DNA of 29,807 nt from SIAJ01 sp036266155 (GTDB lineage Bacteria > Planctomycetota > Planctomycetia > Gemmatales > Gemmataceae), in assembly GCA_036266155.1 (NCBI GenBank), contig DATANR010000440.1, forward strand, positions 1 through 29,807, in the 5' to 3' direction. Numbering within the stretch: the first letter of the stretch is position 1; every line of letters starts with the position of its first letter. A program made the translations under genes and the position numbers. The notes beneath the pieces were generated by a model. It had not been told where the DNA came from and searched no databases. It saw only the letters and a list, made by a program, of their open reading frames with translations. Shown here piece by piece: positions 14,709 through 22,404 of the stretch.

Positions 14709-16238
14709 TCAGCTTTGGAAGAGGAATGTCTTGGCAAGCACATAAACGCCGACGATCACGATCCCGGCGACCATGACCATGACCAACGGGCTGGTGCGGC
14801 GACGTTCCTGCTCCGGTTGAGCATTCCGTCCGTGAGCAGCTTCCGCAAAAGGCGCGTCGCTGTGCGATGACGCCGGGACAGCCACGGGAACGACGGCCTC
14901 GACCGCAGTCGGTACTTGGCTCTGCGACGTGTTGCCCACGCCAAACGACGAACGTGTGACGGCAGCCGGCTTTAGAGTCGGGACGGCTTGGCGGGCCGGT
15001 TTCGGAGCTTCGGGCGGAGGCTGGAAGTTCGTCATCGTCGCCGGCCGCGGGACGCTTGGCAGTGGCGTTAGCGAACCACCTTGCGGCGTCGGAACGTGTG
15101 CGGAACTCGTGGCCGGCTGCGAGCGACCCACACTCGGAACGGCTGGGAATCGCGAACCGTGGCTCGAGCCCACGGCACTGCCAAAACGGGATCCCCCGCG
15201 AGGAGCGACGATCGCGTATGGTTGCAGGGCCTCGACCAGTTCGTCGATGCCGGCGTATCGCGCTTCCGGCGCCTTTTGCATCAATCGATCGACGACAGTG
15301 CCGAGGCCCTCGGGAACGCCGGGAGCAACGTCGCGGATGGATGTCGGCGGCTTGAACTGATGGGCCATCATCTTTTCGACTGCTGTTCCGTCGCCGAACG
15401 GATAGCGGCCGGAGAGGCAGTAGTACAACACGCACCCCAGGCTGTATTGATCGCCGGCGCGCGTGCGGTTCGTGGGCTCCATGATGCTTTCGGGACTTGC
15501 GCAGTCGAGCCCGCTCGTCAGTGTGTTGGCAGTGGACATGGTGTCCACCAACGACTCGCCTTCGTTCTCGGCCAGCAGCGATCCGATGCCGAAATCGAGG
15601 ATCTTGGCCTGACCGTCCGACCCAAGGAGAATATTGGATGGCTTGAGCAGACCATGGAAGAGTTCGTTTTGGTGCGCCGCCGCGAGGCCCTGAGAAATCT
15701 GACTGAGCATCGTCGCGGCCATGTCCGGCGTCAACTTGCCGTCGCGCTCGACCTTGGCTTCCAGCGTCTCGCCCTCGACGAGCGGCCATACCAGATAGTG
15801 CTGGCCGCCGGCCGTGCCGACGTCAACAAAGGGCACGACTGCCGGATGACTGAATTGTGCAAATGTTCGGACCTGCCGACGCGCCAGGCGGACGTTCCAC
15901 ATGCTGCGTCGGGGAAGGACCTTGACGGCGTACCACTTGTTGTCCGTCTTGTTCAGGGCCTTGTAAACCTGGCCCATGCTGCCCTGGCCGATGGCATCGC
16001 TCAGAATGTACGGCCCGAGCACCAGCCCCTGCGACTTGCCTGAGAGAATCCGTTCGGCCTGGAAAGGGCTCAGAATGTTTTGCGTAACGAGGTATTCAGC
16101 AAGTTGCGGCGGCTCGGCACGTGGTTGCCGCTTGAGGAACTCGCCGACCAGCTGGTCGAGCTGGCCGCGATCGATCAAGCCGCTCCGACGAATGTCCCAG
16201 ACGAACCATTCGCAGGCGCCCAGGTCGGAAGTTACCAT
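14709..16238 (-). CDS. Serine/threonine kinase-fold protein, predicted pseudokinase with C-terminal membrane anchor
   Basis: A 509-residue protein. Residues 20-75 form a helical N-terminal segment (AEYLVTQNILSPFQAERIL) often found before planctomycete kinase domains. The kinase domain spans about 75-340, with glycine loop GQGSMG (84-89), Lys106 in YAVKVLP, DFG 215-217 and an SPE in place of APE. The catalytic loop reads HGLLKPSN (195-202) instead of HRDLKPxN, so the catalytic Asp is Leu197. The alphaC Glu position appears to be Gln122. A Pro/Ser/Thr-rich linker leads to one hydrophobic segment (LVMVMVAGIVIVGVYVLA) near the C-terminus, so the kinase domain should face the cytoplasm from a tail anchor. 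ATG 16238 has AAGGA upstream. A start 44 codons earlier gives low-complexity sequence. It is divergent from the SEC-C gene. ATP binding is possible; phosphotransfer is doubtful. Confidence 0.88.
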   Translation of the reverse strand: MVTSDLGACEWFVWDIRRSGLIDRGQLDQLVGEFLKRQPRAEPPQLAEYLVTQNILSPFQAERILSGKSQGLVLGPYILSDAIGQGSMGQVYKALNKTDNKWYAVKVLPRRSMWNVRLARRQVRTFAQFSHPAVVPFVDVGTAGGQHYLVWPLVEGETLEAKVERDGKLTPDMAATMLSQISQGLAAAHQNELFHGLLKPSNILLGSDGQAKILDFGIGSLLAENEGESLVDTMSTANTLTSGLDCASPESIMEPTNRTRAGDQYSLGCVLYYCLSGRYPFGDGTAVEKMMAHQFKPPTSIRDVAPGVPEGLGTVVDRLMQKAPEARYAGIDELVEALQPYAIVAPRGGSRFGSAVGSSHGSRFPAVPSVGRSQPATSSAHVPTPQGGSLTPLPSVPRPATMTNFQPPPEAPKPARQAVPTLKPAAVTRSSFGVGNTSQSQVPTAVEAVVPVAVPASSHSDAPFAEAAHGRNAQPEQERRRTSPLVMVMVAGIVIVGVYVLAKTFLFQS

Positions 16239-16489
16239 GACGAATCGGTCCTTTGGTCGCGGAAAAGGGGGACGACCGAGTGCGGCCCCTCCCGGCATGG
16301 GGTCGATTGACCCGGCCGACGGGGATAATGGCGCGGTCTTTGCGGATTCAGCGGGGTAAACCGGCTGCAACGCTGCCCAAACCTAAAGCGCGATTCCCGT
16401 CCCGTCAAAGCGCCGGCCCGGATTTTCACCTCCGAGCGAACTCCCTATCTTGACCCGATTCCACCAAATCCCGCCCGCCCGAGTGACTT

Positions 16490-18568
16490 ATGGCTGTGTC
16501 CAATTACGCTGGATGTCCCTGTGGCAGCGGCAAACTATTCAAGTGGTGTTGTCAGCCGTACTACAGCTATGTCGAGCGGGCGATCCATCAAATCGAGCAC
16601 AAGCAACCCGCCGCGGCCGAACAGTCAGCCACCCAGCTGGTTGAAAAGAACCCAGACGTTCCGCAGGCATGGGCATATCAGGCCCAGGTTCTCGCACTTC
16701 TCGGCAAGTCGGACCAGGCCGAAGCCGCGCTTCAAAAGGCTCTCGAACTCAATCCAAATCTCGCCTATAGCCATTTTCTCCGCGCCAGCATGCGCCTCGA
16801 TGAGGGTGAATTTGTCGGCGCTTTGAAGCTGTTCCGTTCGACGGCCGAACTGGTCGAGTCCGCCGCGGCGCAGCTCGACGCCAACGTCCACTCACGAATC
16901 GCCCAACTCGAGCTTCAATTCAATCGCCCGGTGGCGGCCCGGTCTGCACTGGCGCGGGCGGTCCAAGTGACGCCTCAAGACGCCGAACTCAGACAGACAT
17001 TTAATGCACTCTTCGGCGCGGATGCGCGACTGCCGGAGATTGCACGCAAGGAATACCGATTCCGACCCGTCGCGCCCGACGCGGCGCAAGTCTGGAATCA
17101 AGCGATGGAGTCGGCCCAGGCGGGAAAATTCGGTCCAGCCAATAAGTTGTTCGAGCAAGGTGTCGATGCGTCGATCGGCGATGCCGCGCAGTTATTTAAT
17201 GTTGGCCTGTTGCGAGCGCTGTCGGGCGAGAATCGCAAGGCGATCGAAGCGCTCAGCCGCTCAATTGACGCGGAGTCCGACGAGGCAGCACTGGAAGAAG
17301 CCGGAGCGCTTGTCGAAGTCTTGCGGCTCGGCACCGGAATGGAGGACGAGGCGGATTACCTGGAATATCGAGCGTTCCTGCAAATTCGCGAGGCCGAGCC
17401 CCTCAGGTCGCTGTTTCACGACTGGAGCAACGCCGGTCGACTGCTTGTCGTGAAAGCCAATGAAGAAGATGGCAGCTTTTCAGCACTAATCTTGGAGGGA
17501 CCTCAGGACTTTGGCATCTCGGTTGGTGTTCCGCTGGCGCGCATCCAATCGTACCTATATGTCGACGGCGACCTCATGCGCTTTTGGCATTCGAGCCGGG
17601 AGATGCTCGACCGGACAGTTAACGATCTCCGCTCCAAAGTGCGTGCCGCGGTCAGCGAGCCGGAGTATCAAACCGGCCCGGCCGCGTATGGTGACGTGGT
17701 CGCCGAGATCATGATCTTTCCGACGCGCGACGGCGCCGACCCCGAACAAATCAACGAGCGCATGCGCGATCGAGCGCGGTCGTTCTTTGAGGAGTCCTGG
17801 CTCCGTCGGCCGCTCAAGTCGCTGCGCGGCGCCAGCCCGCTGGACGCGGCCGCTCACCCGGGTAGCCGCAAGCGACTGTTTGGGCTCGTCAAATTCATGG
17901 AAGAATGCCTGAAGCGCGACGCCGGCGGCGACGGCAAACCGAGTACGCCTCTGTACGACTTCAATCGAATGCGCCGCAAACTTGGCCTCAGCACCGGCGA
18001 GGGCGCGGATCTCGATTTCGACACCATGAGCACGGCAGCGCTGGGCGGCATCAAACCGACAACACTAACGGATGACCAGGTAGGCCAGGCCTTCCGGGCG
18101 GCGTTGCGACTCGATGCACCGGACCTGGCCGTGCGCTTTGCCGGCAACGCCGTCGAGCGTCCCTCGATCGCGGATCGCTATCCGTATTTCAGCCACCTGA
18201 TTACGTCAGCACGCGACGACGGCCAATGGCAGAAGGCCATCGAGGTCCATGCGGCAGCCGAAGATGCTGATCGCACGACGAATGCCAATCAGCGGCAAAT
18301 CGATCTGGCGCTTTCTTGTGGTCGCACATTGGCGATGTCGGGTGATACTGCGGGTGCTCACGGAGTGTTTCAGGACGCCATTCGTCAATCGCCACGGGAT
18401 CTACGGCTTTATGCGCCGGCGGCTGAGGTGATGCTGGGCAAGCGTGAAGGTGGTAAAGCGCTGGAGTTTGTTGAAGCCGGGCTCAAAGAAGCGCGCAGCC
18501 AGAACAACCGGGATGCGGAGCAACACCTACTCGAATTGTTGTCGGCCGCGAAGAAGCAGGTCGGCTGA
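16490..18568 (+). CDS. SEC-C motif and TPR protein
   Basis: A 692-residue cytosolic protein. A SEC-C zinc motif lies at the extreme N-terminus (GCPCGSGKLFKWCC, Cys9, 11, 20, 21). TPR-like helical repeats follow (about 30-200; AWAYQAQVLALLGKSDQAEA is a clear repeat), with more repeats near 215-300 and 570-690. In the middle, residues about 433-475 read WLRRPLKSLRGASPLDAA..PGSRKRL. This resembles the W-x-PL-x-L-G-x-TP-x-EA motif seen in other SEC-C proteins and in MbcA/ParS-type antitoxin C-termini. That comparison is from memory. ATG 16490 has only a weak GAG upstream. The gene is divergent from the pseudokinase and converges with the PII-like gene with four bases between stops. Function is unknown; a protein-interaction scaffold is likely. 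Confidence 0.82.
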   Translation: MAVSNYAGCPCGSGKLFKWCCQPYYSYVERAIHQIEHKQPAAAEQSATQLVEKNPDVPQAWAYQAQVLALLGKSDQAEAALQKALELNPNLAYSHFLRASMRLDEGEFVGALKLFRSTAELVESAAAQLDANVHSRIAQLELQFNRPVAARSALARAVQVTPQDAELRQTFNALFGADARLPEIARKEYRFRPVAPDAAQVWNQAMESAQAGKFGPANKLFEQGVDASIGDAAQLFNVGLLRALSGENRKAIEALSRSIDAESDEAALEEAGALVEVLRLGTGMEDEADYLEYRAFLQIREAEPLRSLFHDWSNAGRLLVVKANEEDGSFSALILEGPQDFGISVGVPLARIQSYLYVDGDLMRFWHSSREMLDRTVNDLRSKVRAAVSEPEYQTGPAAYGDVVAEIMIFPTRDGADPEQINERMRDRARSFFEESWLRRPLKSLRGASPLDAAAHPGSRKRLFGLVKFMEECLKRDAGGDGKPSTPLYDFNRMRRKLGLSTGEGADLDFDTMSTAALGGIKPTTLTDDQVGQAFRAALRLDAPDLAVRFAGNAVERPSIADRYPYFSHLITSARDDGQWQKAIEVHAAAEDADRTTNANQRQIDLALSCGRTLAMSGDTAGAHGVFQDAIRQSPRDLRLYAPAAEVMLGKREGGKALEFVEAGLKEARSQNNRDAEQHLLELLSAAKKQVG

Positions 18569-18572
18569 GCGA

Positions 18573-18887
18573 TCAGAATTCGATCATGCCGACCCAGGCG
18601 GTCGGGATGGCAAACACTTTGCCGTCGCCGATCCGGCCGGTGCGGGCGACGCTCGCGATCAAGCCGGCGAGTTCTTCCGCTTTCTCGTCATCGACCCACG
18701 CGGTAATCTCAACTTTTGGCAGGAAAGCGAGGCTGTATTCGCTGCCGATGTAGCGCTCGAGATAACCTTTTTGGCGACTGTATCCCTTCGCTTCACGCAC
18801 GACACAATCACGCACGCCGACCGCGGCAACGGCCTGCAGAACCGCCTCGGCACGGAACGGCTTGACGATCACCGTGAACTGCTTCAT
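18573..18887 (-). CDS. PII-family signal transduction protein (GlnB-like)
   Basis: PII proteins are trimers that sense ATP/ADP and 2-oxoglutarate and bind target enzymes through the T-loop. This 104-residue protein aligns with E. coli GlnB without gaps over most of its length, including GYSRQKGYLERYIGSEY (35-51). Tyr51, the uridylylation position in E. coli, is conserved, as are FLPKVE and the signature TGRIGDGKVF (83-92). The C-terminus is short: the RIRTGE tail with nucleotide-contacting Arg101 and Arg103 is replaced by VGMIEF. Its ATG (18887-18885) overlaps the TGA of the upstream FabG-like gene by one base, so translation is coupled. No ammonium transporter or glutamine synthetase is nearby. 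Confidence 0.88.
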   Translation of the reverse strand: MKQFTVIVKPFRAEAVLQAVAAVGVRDCVVREAKGYSRQKGYLERYIGSEYSLAFLPKVEITAWVDDEKAEELAGLIASVARTGRIGDGKVFAIPTAWVGMIEF

Positions 18888-19645
18888 CAGAACCAACCCC
18901 CGGTCACTGGCAACACTTGGCCGGTGATGTAGCTGCTCTCGTCGCTCGCCAGGAAGAGAACGGCATTCGCCACATCCTCAGGTTTGCCGAGGCGGCCGAC
19001 GGGGATTTGCTTCAAGTACCCTTCGAGGACATCCGGTTTGATATCGCCGATCATGGAAGTCTGAATGACGCCGGGGGCAATCGCGTTGGCCGTGATGCCG
19101 CGTCGGGCCAGTTCCTTGGCGAGTACCTTGGTCAAGGCAATCACACCGGCCTTGGCGGCCGCGTAGTTCGCTTGACCGTGGAACGGGAACAGGCCGGCGA
19201 TGCTGGCGATGTTGACAATGCGCCCGTTGTCGCGCAGCGTCTCGACCGCCTGCTTACAGCAGTGAAACACACCATCGAGATTCACGTCCATGACGAAGCG
19301 CCAGTCGTCCAGCGTCAACTTGCGAATGGTGCGATCGCGCAACACGCCGGCGTTGTTGACGATGATGTCGAGCCCGCCAGCCTGGGACTTGATGTCGGCC
19401 ATCAACTTCTGAACCTGGTCCGGATTACGCACGTCAGCCACGATCGTGTGCACGGTCGCTCCGAGCGAGCGCAACTTTGTTCCGTGAGATTCCGCGTCCT
19501 TGCGGTTGCCGCCGCCTTCGTCGTCGAAGAAGTGCAGAATGCAGGTCGCCCCGGCACGGGCGAATGATTCGAGGATCGCAGCTCCAATGCCGCGCGAGCT
19601 GCCGGTGACGAGCGCTACTTTGCCGGCAAAATCGTATCGGATCAT
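18887..19645 (-). CDS. FabG-like short-chain dehydrogenase/reductase
   Basis: Classical SDR of 252 residues, NAD(P)H-dependent, cytosolic, closest in character to 3-oxoacyl-ACP reductase. Seen are the cofactor motif TGSSRGIG (15-22), NNAG, the catalytic Ser in NIASIAG, the YxxxK motif as YAAAKAG, and the C-terminal SSYITGQVLPVTGG. An insertion-like stretch, FFDDEGGGNRKDAESHG, follows the second strand and suggests substrate or cofactor differences from housekeeping FabG. ATG 19645 has AAGGA six bases upstream. The stop overlaps the start of the PII-like gene. The 43-base divergent gap to the metallophosphoesterase must hold promoters for both directions. No other fatty-acid genes are adjacent, so the role is inferred from family only. 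Confidence 0.88.
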   Translation of the reverse strand: MIRYDFAGKVALVTGSSRGIGAAILESFARAGATCILHFFDDEGGGNRKDAESHGTKLRSLGATVHTIVADVRNPDQVQKLMADIKSQAGGLDIIVNNAGVLRDRTIRKLTLDDWRFVMDVNLDGVFHCCKQAVETLRDNGRIVNIASIAGLFPFHGQANYAAAKAGVIALTKVLAKELARRGITANAIAPGVIQTSMIGDIKPDVLEGYLKQIPVGRLGKPEDVANAVLFLASDESSYITGQVLPVTGGWF

Positions 19646-19688
19646 GGTCGGTCCTTATTGCTCGAAACGCGGCTCATATCAATTGTAG

Positions 19689-20582
19689 ATGCCGCTGCGA
19701 TTGGCGCACTTTAGCGATATTCATCTAACGGCCACGCCGCTGCGTCTGGCGGCCCGCGACTGGTTCGGCAAGCGGGCGAGCGGCTGGTTCAATACGCGCA
19801 TGGGCCGCGGCAAGCATTTTCGCGACGCGTCCAAGGTCGCCGGGCTGATGGCCGACGACTTGCGTGCGCGGGCTTACGATCACATCATTTTCAGCGGCGA
19901 CGCGACGACGCTTGGGCTTTACGCGGAATTCGAGGAAGTGGAGCGAGTCTTACATCCCGACCACGGCTGGCCGCCGGCGCTCGCGGTCCCCGGAAACCAC
20001 GACTATTACACACGTCGCGCTGCCAAGTCGCGCGAGTTTGAACGCGTCTTCGCGCCTTGGCAGCACGGCGAGCGCATCGGCGAGCACACCTATCCATTCG
20101 CGCAGAAGGCGGGTCCGTTGTGGCTGGTCGGCGTCAACTCATCGGACGCGAACATCCTGCACTGGGACTCGCGGGGCCGCGTCGGCGTTCCGCAACTCGA
20201 ACGGCTACGCGAGCTGCTCGCGCGATTACCCGCCGGGCCGCGCGTGCTGGTGACGCACTATCCGCTGATCCTCGACAGCGGCCGGCCGGAAACGCGCTGG
20301 CGCAAGTTGCGCGACGTCGTCGACCTGAAAAATCTGGCGGTGGAAGGCGGCGTCAAGCTCTGGCTGCACGGCCATCGCCACAAGGCGTATTTTCATCCGG
20401 CTGATGAGACGCTGCCGTTCCCGGTCGTCTGCGTCGGCAGTGCGACGCAGACGGGCCGGTGGTCATTCAATGAATACACATTTGCCGAAGGCGTGATGTC
20501 CGCCCGCAGACGTGCATGGGATCCGGTGCGAGAGAAGTTCGTAGACGGCGACGAGTTTCAGATGCCCTTGTCGATCGAGTAG
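19689..20582 (+). CDS. Calcineurin-like metallophosphoesterase
   Basis: Two-metal phosphoesterase of 297 residues without a signal peptide. All five family blocks are visible: D-x-H (HFSDIHL, residues 7-13), GD (FSGDATT), GNHD (VPGNHDYY), H (THYPLIL) and GHxH (LHGHRHK). The fold appears complete, with length typical for the family, including cyclic-nucleotide phosphodiesterase-like members. ATG 19689 begins directly at the first strand; no strong ribosome site is seen, so initiation may be leaderless or weak. It is divergent from the FabG-like gene and followed by a spacer with the repeat element. Its substrate cannot be read from the sequence. Confidence 0.9.
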   Translation: MPLRLAHFSDIHLTATPLRLAARDWFGKRASGWFNTRMGRGKHFRDASKVAGLMADDLRARAYDHIIFSGDATTLGLYAEFEEVERVLHPDHGWPPALAVPGNHDYYTRRAAKSREFERVFAPWQHGERIGEHTYPFAQKAGPLWLVGVNSSDANILHWDSRGRVGVPQLERLRELLARLPAGPRVLVTHYPLILDSGRPETRWRKLRDVVDLKNLAVEGGVKLWLHGHRHKAYFHPADETLPFPVVCVGSATQTGRWSFNEYTFAEGVMSARRRAWDPVREKFVDGDEFQMPLSIE

Positions 20583-20649
20583 TGTCGTGTCAGCGCTTCA
20601 GGCCGGAATTCGTTTCACGACGCCAATACGATACGTTCACGCTCCCCAC

Positions 20650-20672
20650 ACCCCCCTGAACGTATTTCTCAT
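20650..20672 (-). repeat. 23-base repeat, copy 2 (inverted)
   Basis: Exact reverse complement of 3885-3907, in the 253-base spacer between the metallophosphoesterase and the small basic protein gene. Similarity extends beyond the core on the C-rich side (20630-20650). The rest of the spacer contains a weak 7-base inverted repeat around 20751-20776 and no supported gene. Confidence 0.85.
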
Positions 20673-20835
20673 AATTTGGCCGCGCGCCCGCATCGGCCAC
20701 AAAATGTCTATCGATCAGTATTTATGACTGCGTCAGGGCAAGGGGTCGGTTTGCGTTCCGTCGAAACAAAACGCAACCGCGAACGAAACGACGTTTCCAC
20801 TCCTGGATACCGAACGGCCGGCGCCTCGCGTCCAA

Positions 20836-21072
20836 TCAACCCTTCAGATACTTGTCCACATCCGCCTGCGTGATTAGTCGGCCCGGCTTGTCGAGCTTGG
20901 CGCTCAGCCAGCTCAACACGGGCGGCGTGAACGGAAGTTTGCCCTTCTGAACGAGGCCTTTGAGCCTTTCGTCGCGGCGTTCGCGCTCGTCGCGCTTGAG
21001 GTGGCCGTTCTCAATTCGTGATTGCTGCTGGCCGGCGAGGATCCGATCCTTCCGCTTGCGACGCACGCCCAT
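20836..21072 (-). CDS. Small basic hypothetical protein (78 aa)
   Basis: Unrecognised 78-residue protein. The N-terminal half is very rich in Lys, Arg and Glu (GVRRKRKDRILAGQQQSRI), probably one long helix. The C-terminal half is more globular and ordered (LPFTPPVLSWLSAKLDKPG, ITQADVDKYLKG). There is no signal peptide or cysteine motif. ATG 21072 has AAGGA ten bases upstream; a TTG nine codons earlier is less likely. It is 90 bases downstream of the CysA stop in the same direction. The basic helix could bind nucleic acid, but this is only composition-based. Confidence 0.6.
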   Translation of the reverse strand: MGVRRKRKDRILAGQQQSRIENGHLKRDERERRDERLKGLVQKGKLPFTPPVLSWLSAKLDKPGRLITQADVDKYLKG

Positions 21073-21162
21073 GACACAACCATCCTTCTGGAACTGCAAA
21101 AAGTCGAAACATATGTTCTAGCGGGGGGCAGATCGTCGGCAAGGTTACCGCCGGGATCGCCG

Positions 21163-22218
21163 TCAAATCACATAATCATCCGCAAACATCCGGGCCCGTT
21201 TGGGCGCAATGTAGACAAGTTCTCCCGGTTTCAAGTGGAGCGTCGCGTGGCGTTCCTGGGGAACGTCGACGTTGATGAGCAGTCCGAACTGCTCGATGAC
21301 GAGCCGCACTTTGACCACCGATCCTGCCGGATTGAGATGCGTAATCTTGGCTCCCAGGGAGTTCGCGCCCTCGGGAGTGCGTGTGAGTTCCAGTTCGTGC
21401 GGGCGAACAAATACCCGGCCCTCGTCGCCGCCGGTTGGGACATGCGGCAACGGTATCTCGACGTGCCCCAACATCGCGCGACCATTCTGCAGGCGAACCG
21501 GCAGAACATTAACGTTGCCAAGAAAATCCATGACGAACGCGTTGGCCGGGTGTTCGAAAACCTCCGTGGGCGTGCCCGATTGTTCGATCCGACCCTGGTT
21601 CATGACCACGACCTTGTCGGCTACTTCAAACGCCTCTTCCTGATCGTGCGTCACGAACAGGCTCGTCACATGGAACTGGTCGTGGAAGCGCCGCAGCCAG
21701 ACGCGTAGCTCGCTGCGCACCTTGGCGTCGAGGGCGCCGAATGGTTCATCCAGCAGCATCACGCGTGGTTCTGGCGCCAGCGCCCGAACCAGGGCAATGC
21801 GTTGCTTCTGACCGCCGGAAAGCGTTGCCGGATAGCGATCCGCGTATTCCTCGAGACGAACGAGCCGAAGCAATTCGGCGACACGCTCGCGGACGCGGTC
21901 GTCCTTCCACTTTCGGACGCGAAGTCCAAACGCGACGTTTTCGAAGACCGTCATGTGCCGGAACAGAGCGTAGTGCTGGAAAACAAACCCGATGTTCCGT
22001 TCGCGGGCCGTGTGGTGGGTGACGTCGTCTTGAAGGTAGTGAACCGTGCCGGCGTCCGGCACTTCCAGGCCCGCAATGATGCGCAGGAGCGTCGTCTTGC
22101 CGGAGCCGGATGGTCCGAGCAGGGCCACGAGTGACCCCGGCGGGGCCTCGACCGTGACATTGTCGAGGACGACCTTCTGACCGAAGCGCTTGGAAACGTT
22201 CTTGGCGGTAATGCTCAT
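21163..22218 (-). CDS. cysA: Sulfate/molybdate-type ABC transporter ATP-binding protein (CysA-like)
   Basis: Cytoplasmic ATPase subunit of an import ABC system, 351 residues. Walker A is GPSGSGKTT (35-43), the signature LSGGQKQR (133-140), Walker B VMLLDEP (153-159), and the H-loop is in SLFVTHDQEEAF. The C-terminal 110 residues form a TOBE-like regulatory domain (GRVFVRPHELELTRTP). The length and the QHYALFRHMTVFENVAFGL segment match CysA. No permease (CysT/CysW) or binding protein gene lies within the window, so it is an orphan subunit here. ATG 22218 lacks a visible Shine-Dalgarno. Sulfate as substrate is inferred from similarity only; molybdate or another oxyanion cannot be excluded. Confidence 0.88.
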   Translation of the reverse strand: MSITAKNVSKRFGQKVVLDNVTVEAPPGSLVALLGPSGSGKTTLLRIIAGLEVPDAGTVHYLQDDVTHHTARERNIGFVFQHYALFRHMTVFENVAFGLRVRKWKDDRVRERVAELLRLVRLEEYADRYPATLSGGQKQRIALVRALAPEPRVMLLDEPFGALDAKVRSELRVWLRRFHDQFHVTSLFVTHDQEEAFEVADKVVVMNQGRIEQSGTPTEVFEHPANAFVMDFLGNVNVLPVRLQNGRAMLGHVEIPLPHVPTGGDEGRVFVRPHELELTRTPEGANSLGAKITHLNPAGSVVKVRLVIEQFGLLINVDVPQERHATLHLKPGELVYIAPKRARMFADDYVI

Positions 22219-22245
22219 TTAGCGATTATCGGTTTCAATTCCGAT

Positions 22246-22322
22246 GTTCCAAGTTTCAAGTTGATTCGCCGGCGGCGTACATCCGGATTGTAACTTGGAA
22301 CCTGGAAGCTGGAACTTGGAAC
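22246..22322. repeat. Inverted repeats in the cysA / HEAT-protein divergent spacer
   Basis: GTTCCAAGTT at 22246-22255 is the reverse complement of AACTTGGAAC at 22292-22301 and again at 22313-22322. The right part is a run of related GGAA-containing units (TGGAACCTGGAAGCTGGAAC). A related GAACTTC pair lies inside the palindrome at 11077-11158. The element sits between divergent genes, where it could be an operator or a dispersed repeat. Confidence 0.65.
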
Positions 22323-22404
22323 GATTGCCCCCTGCCGCCGACCCGGCGGTCCGATTATGATGTCCTCAAGCTCTTCGAACCGCCAACCCTGACGAGGTAC
22401 GGAC

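Noticed and set aside
14575..15789. N-terminal extension of dxr by about 400 codons
   Set aside because: The frame is open but is antisense-like shadow over the kinase gene on the same strand, with a terminator in between; family alignment begins near 14574.
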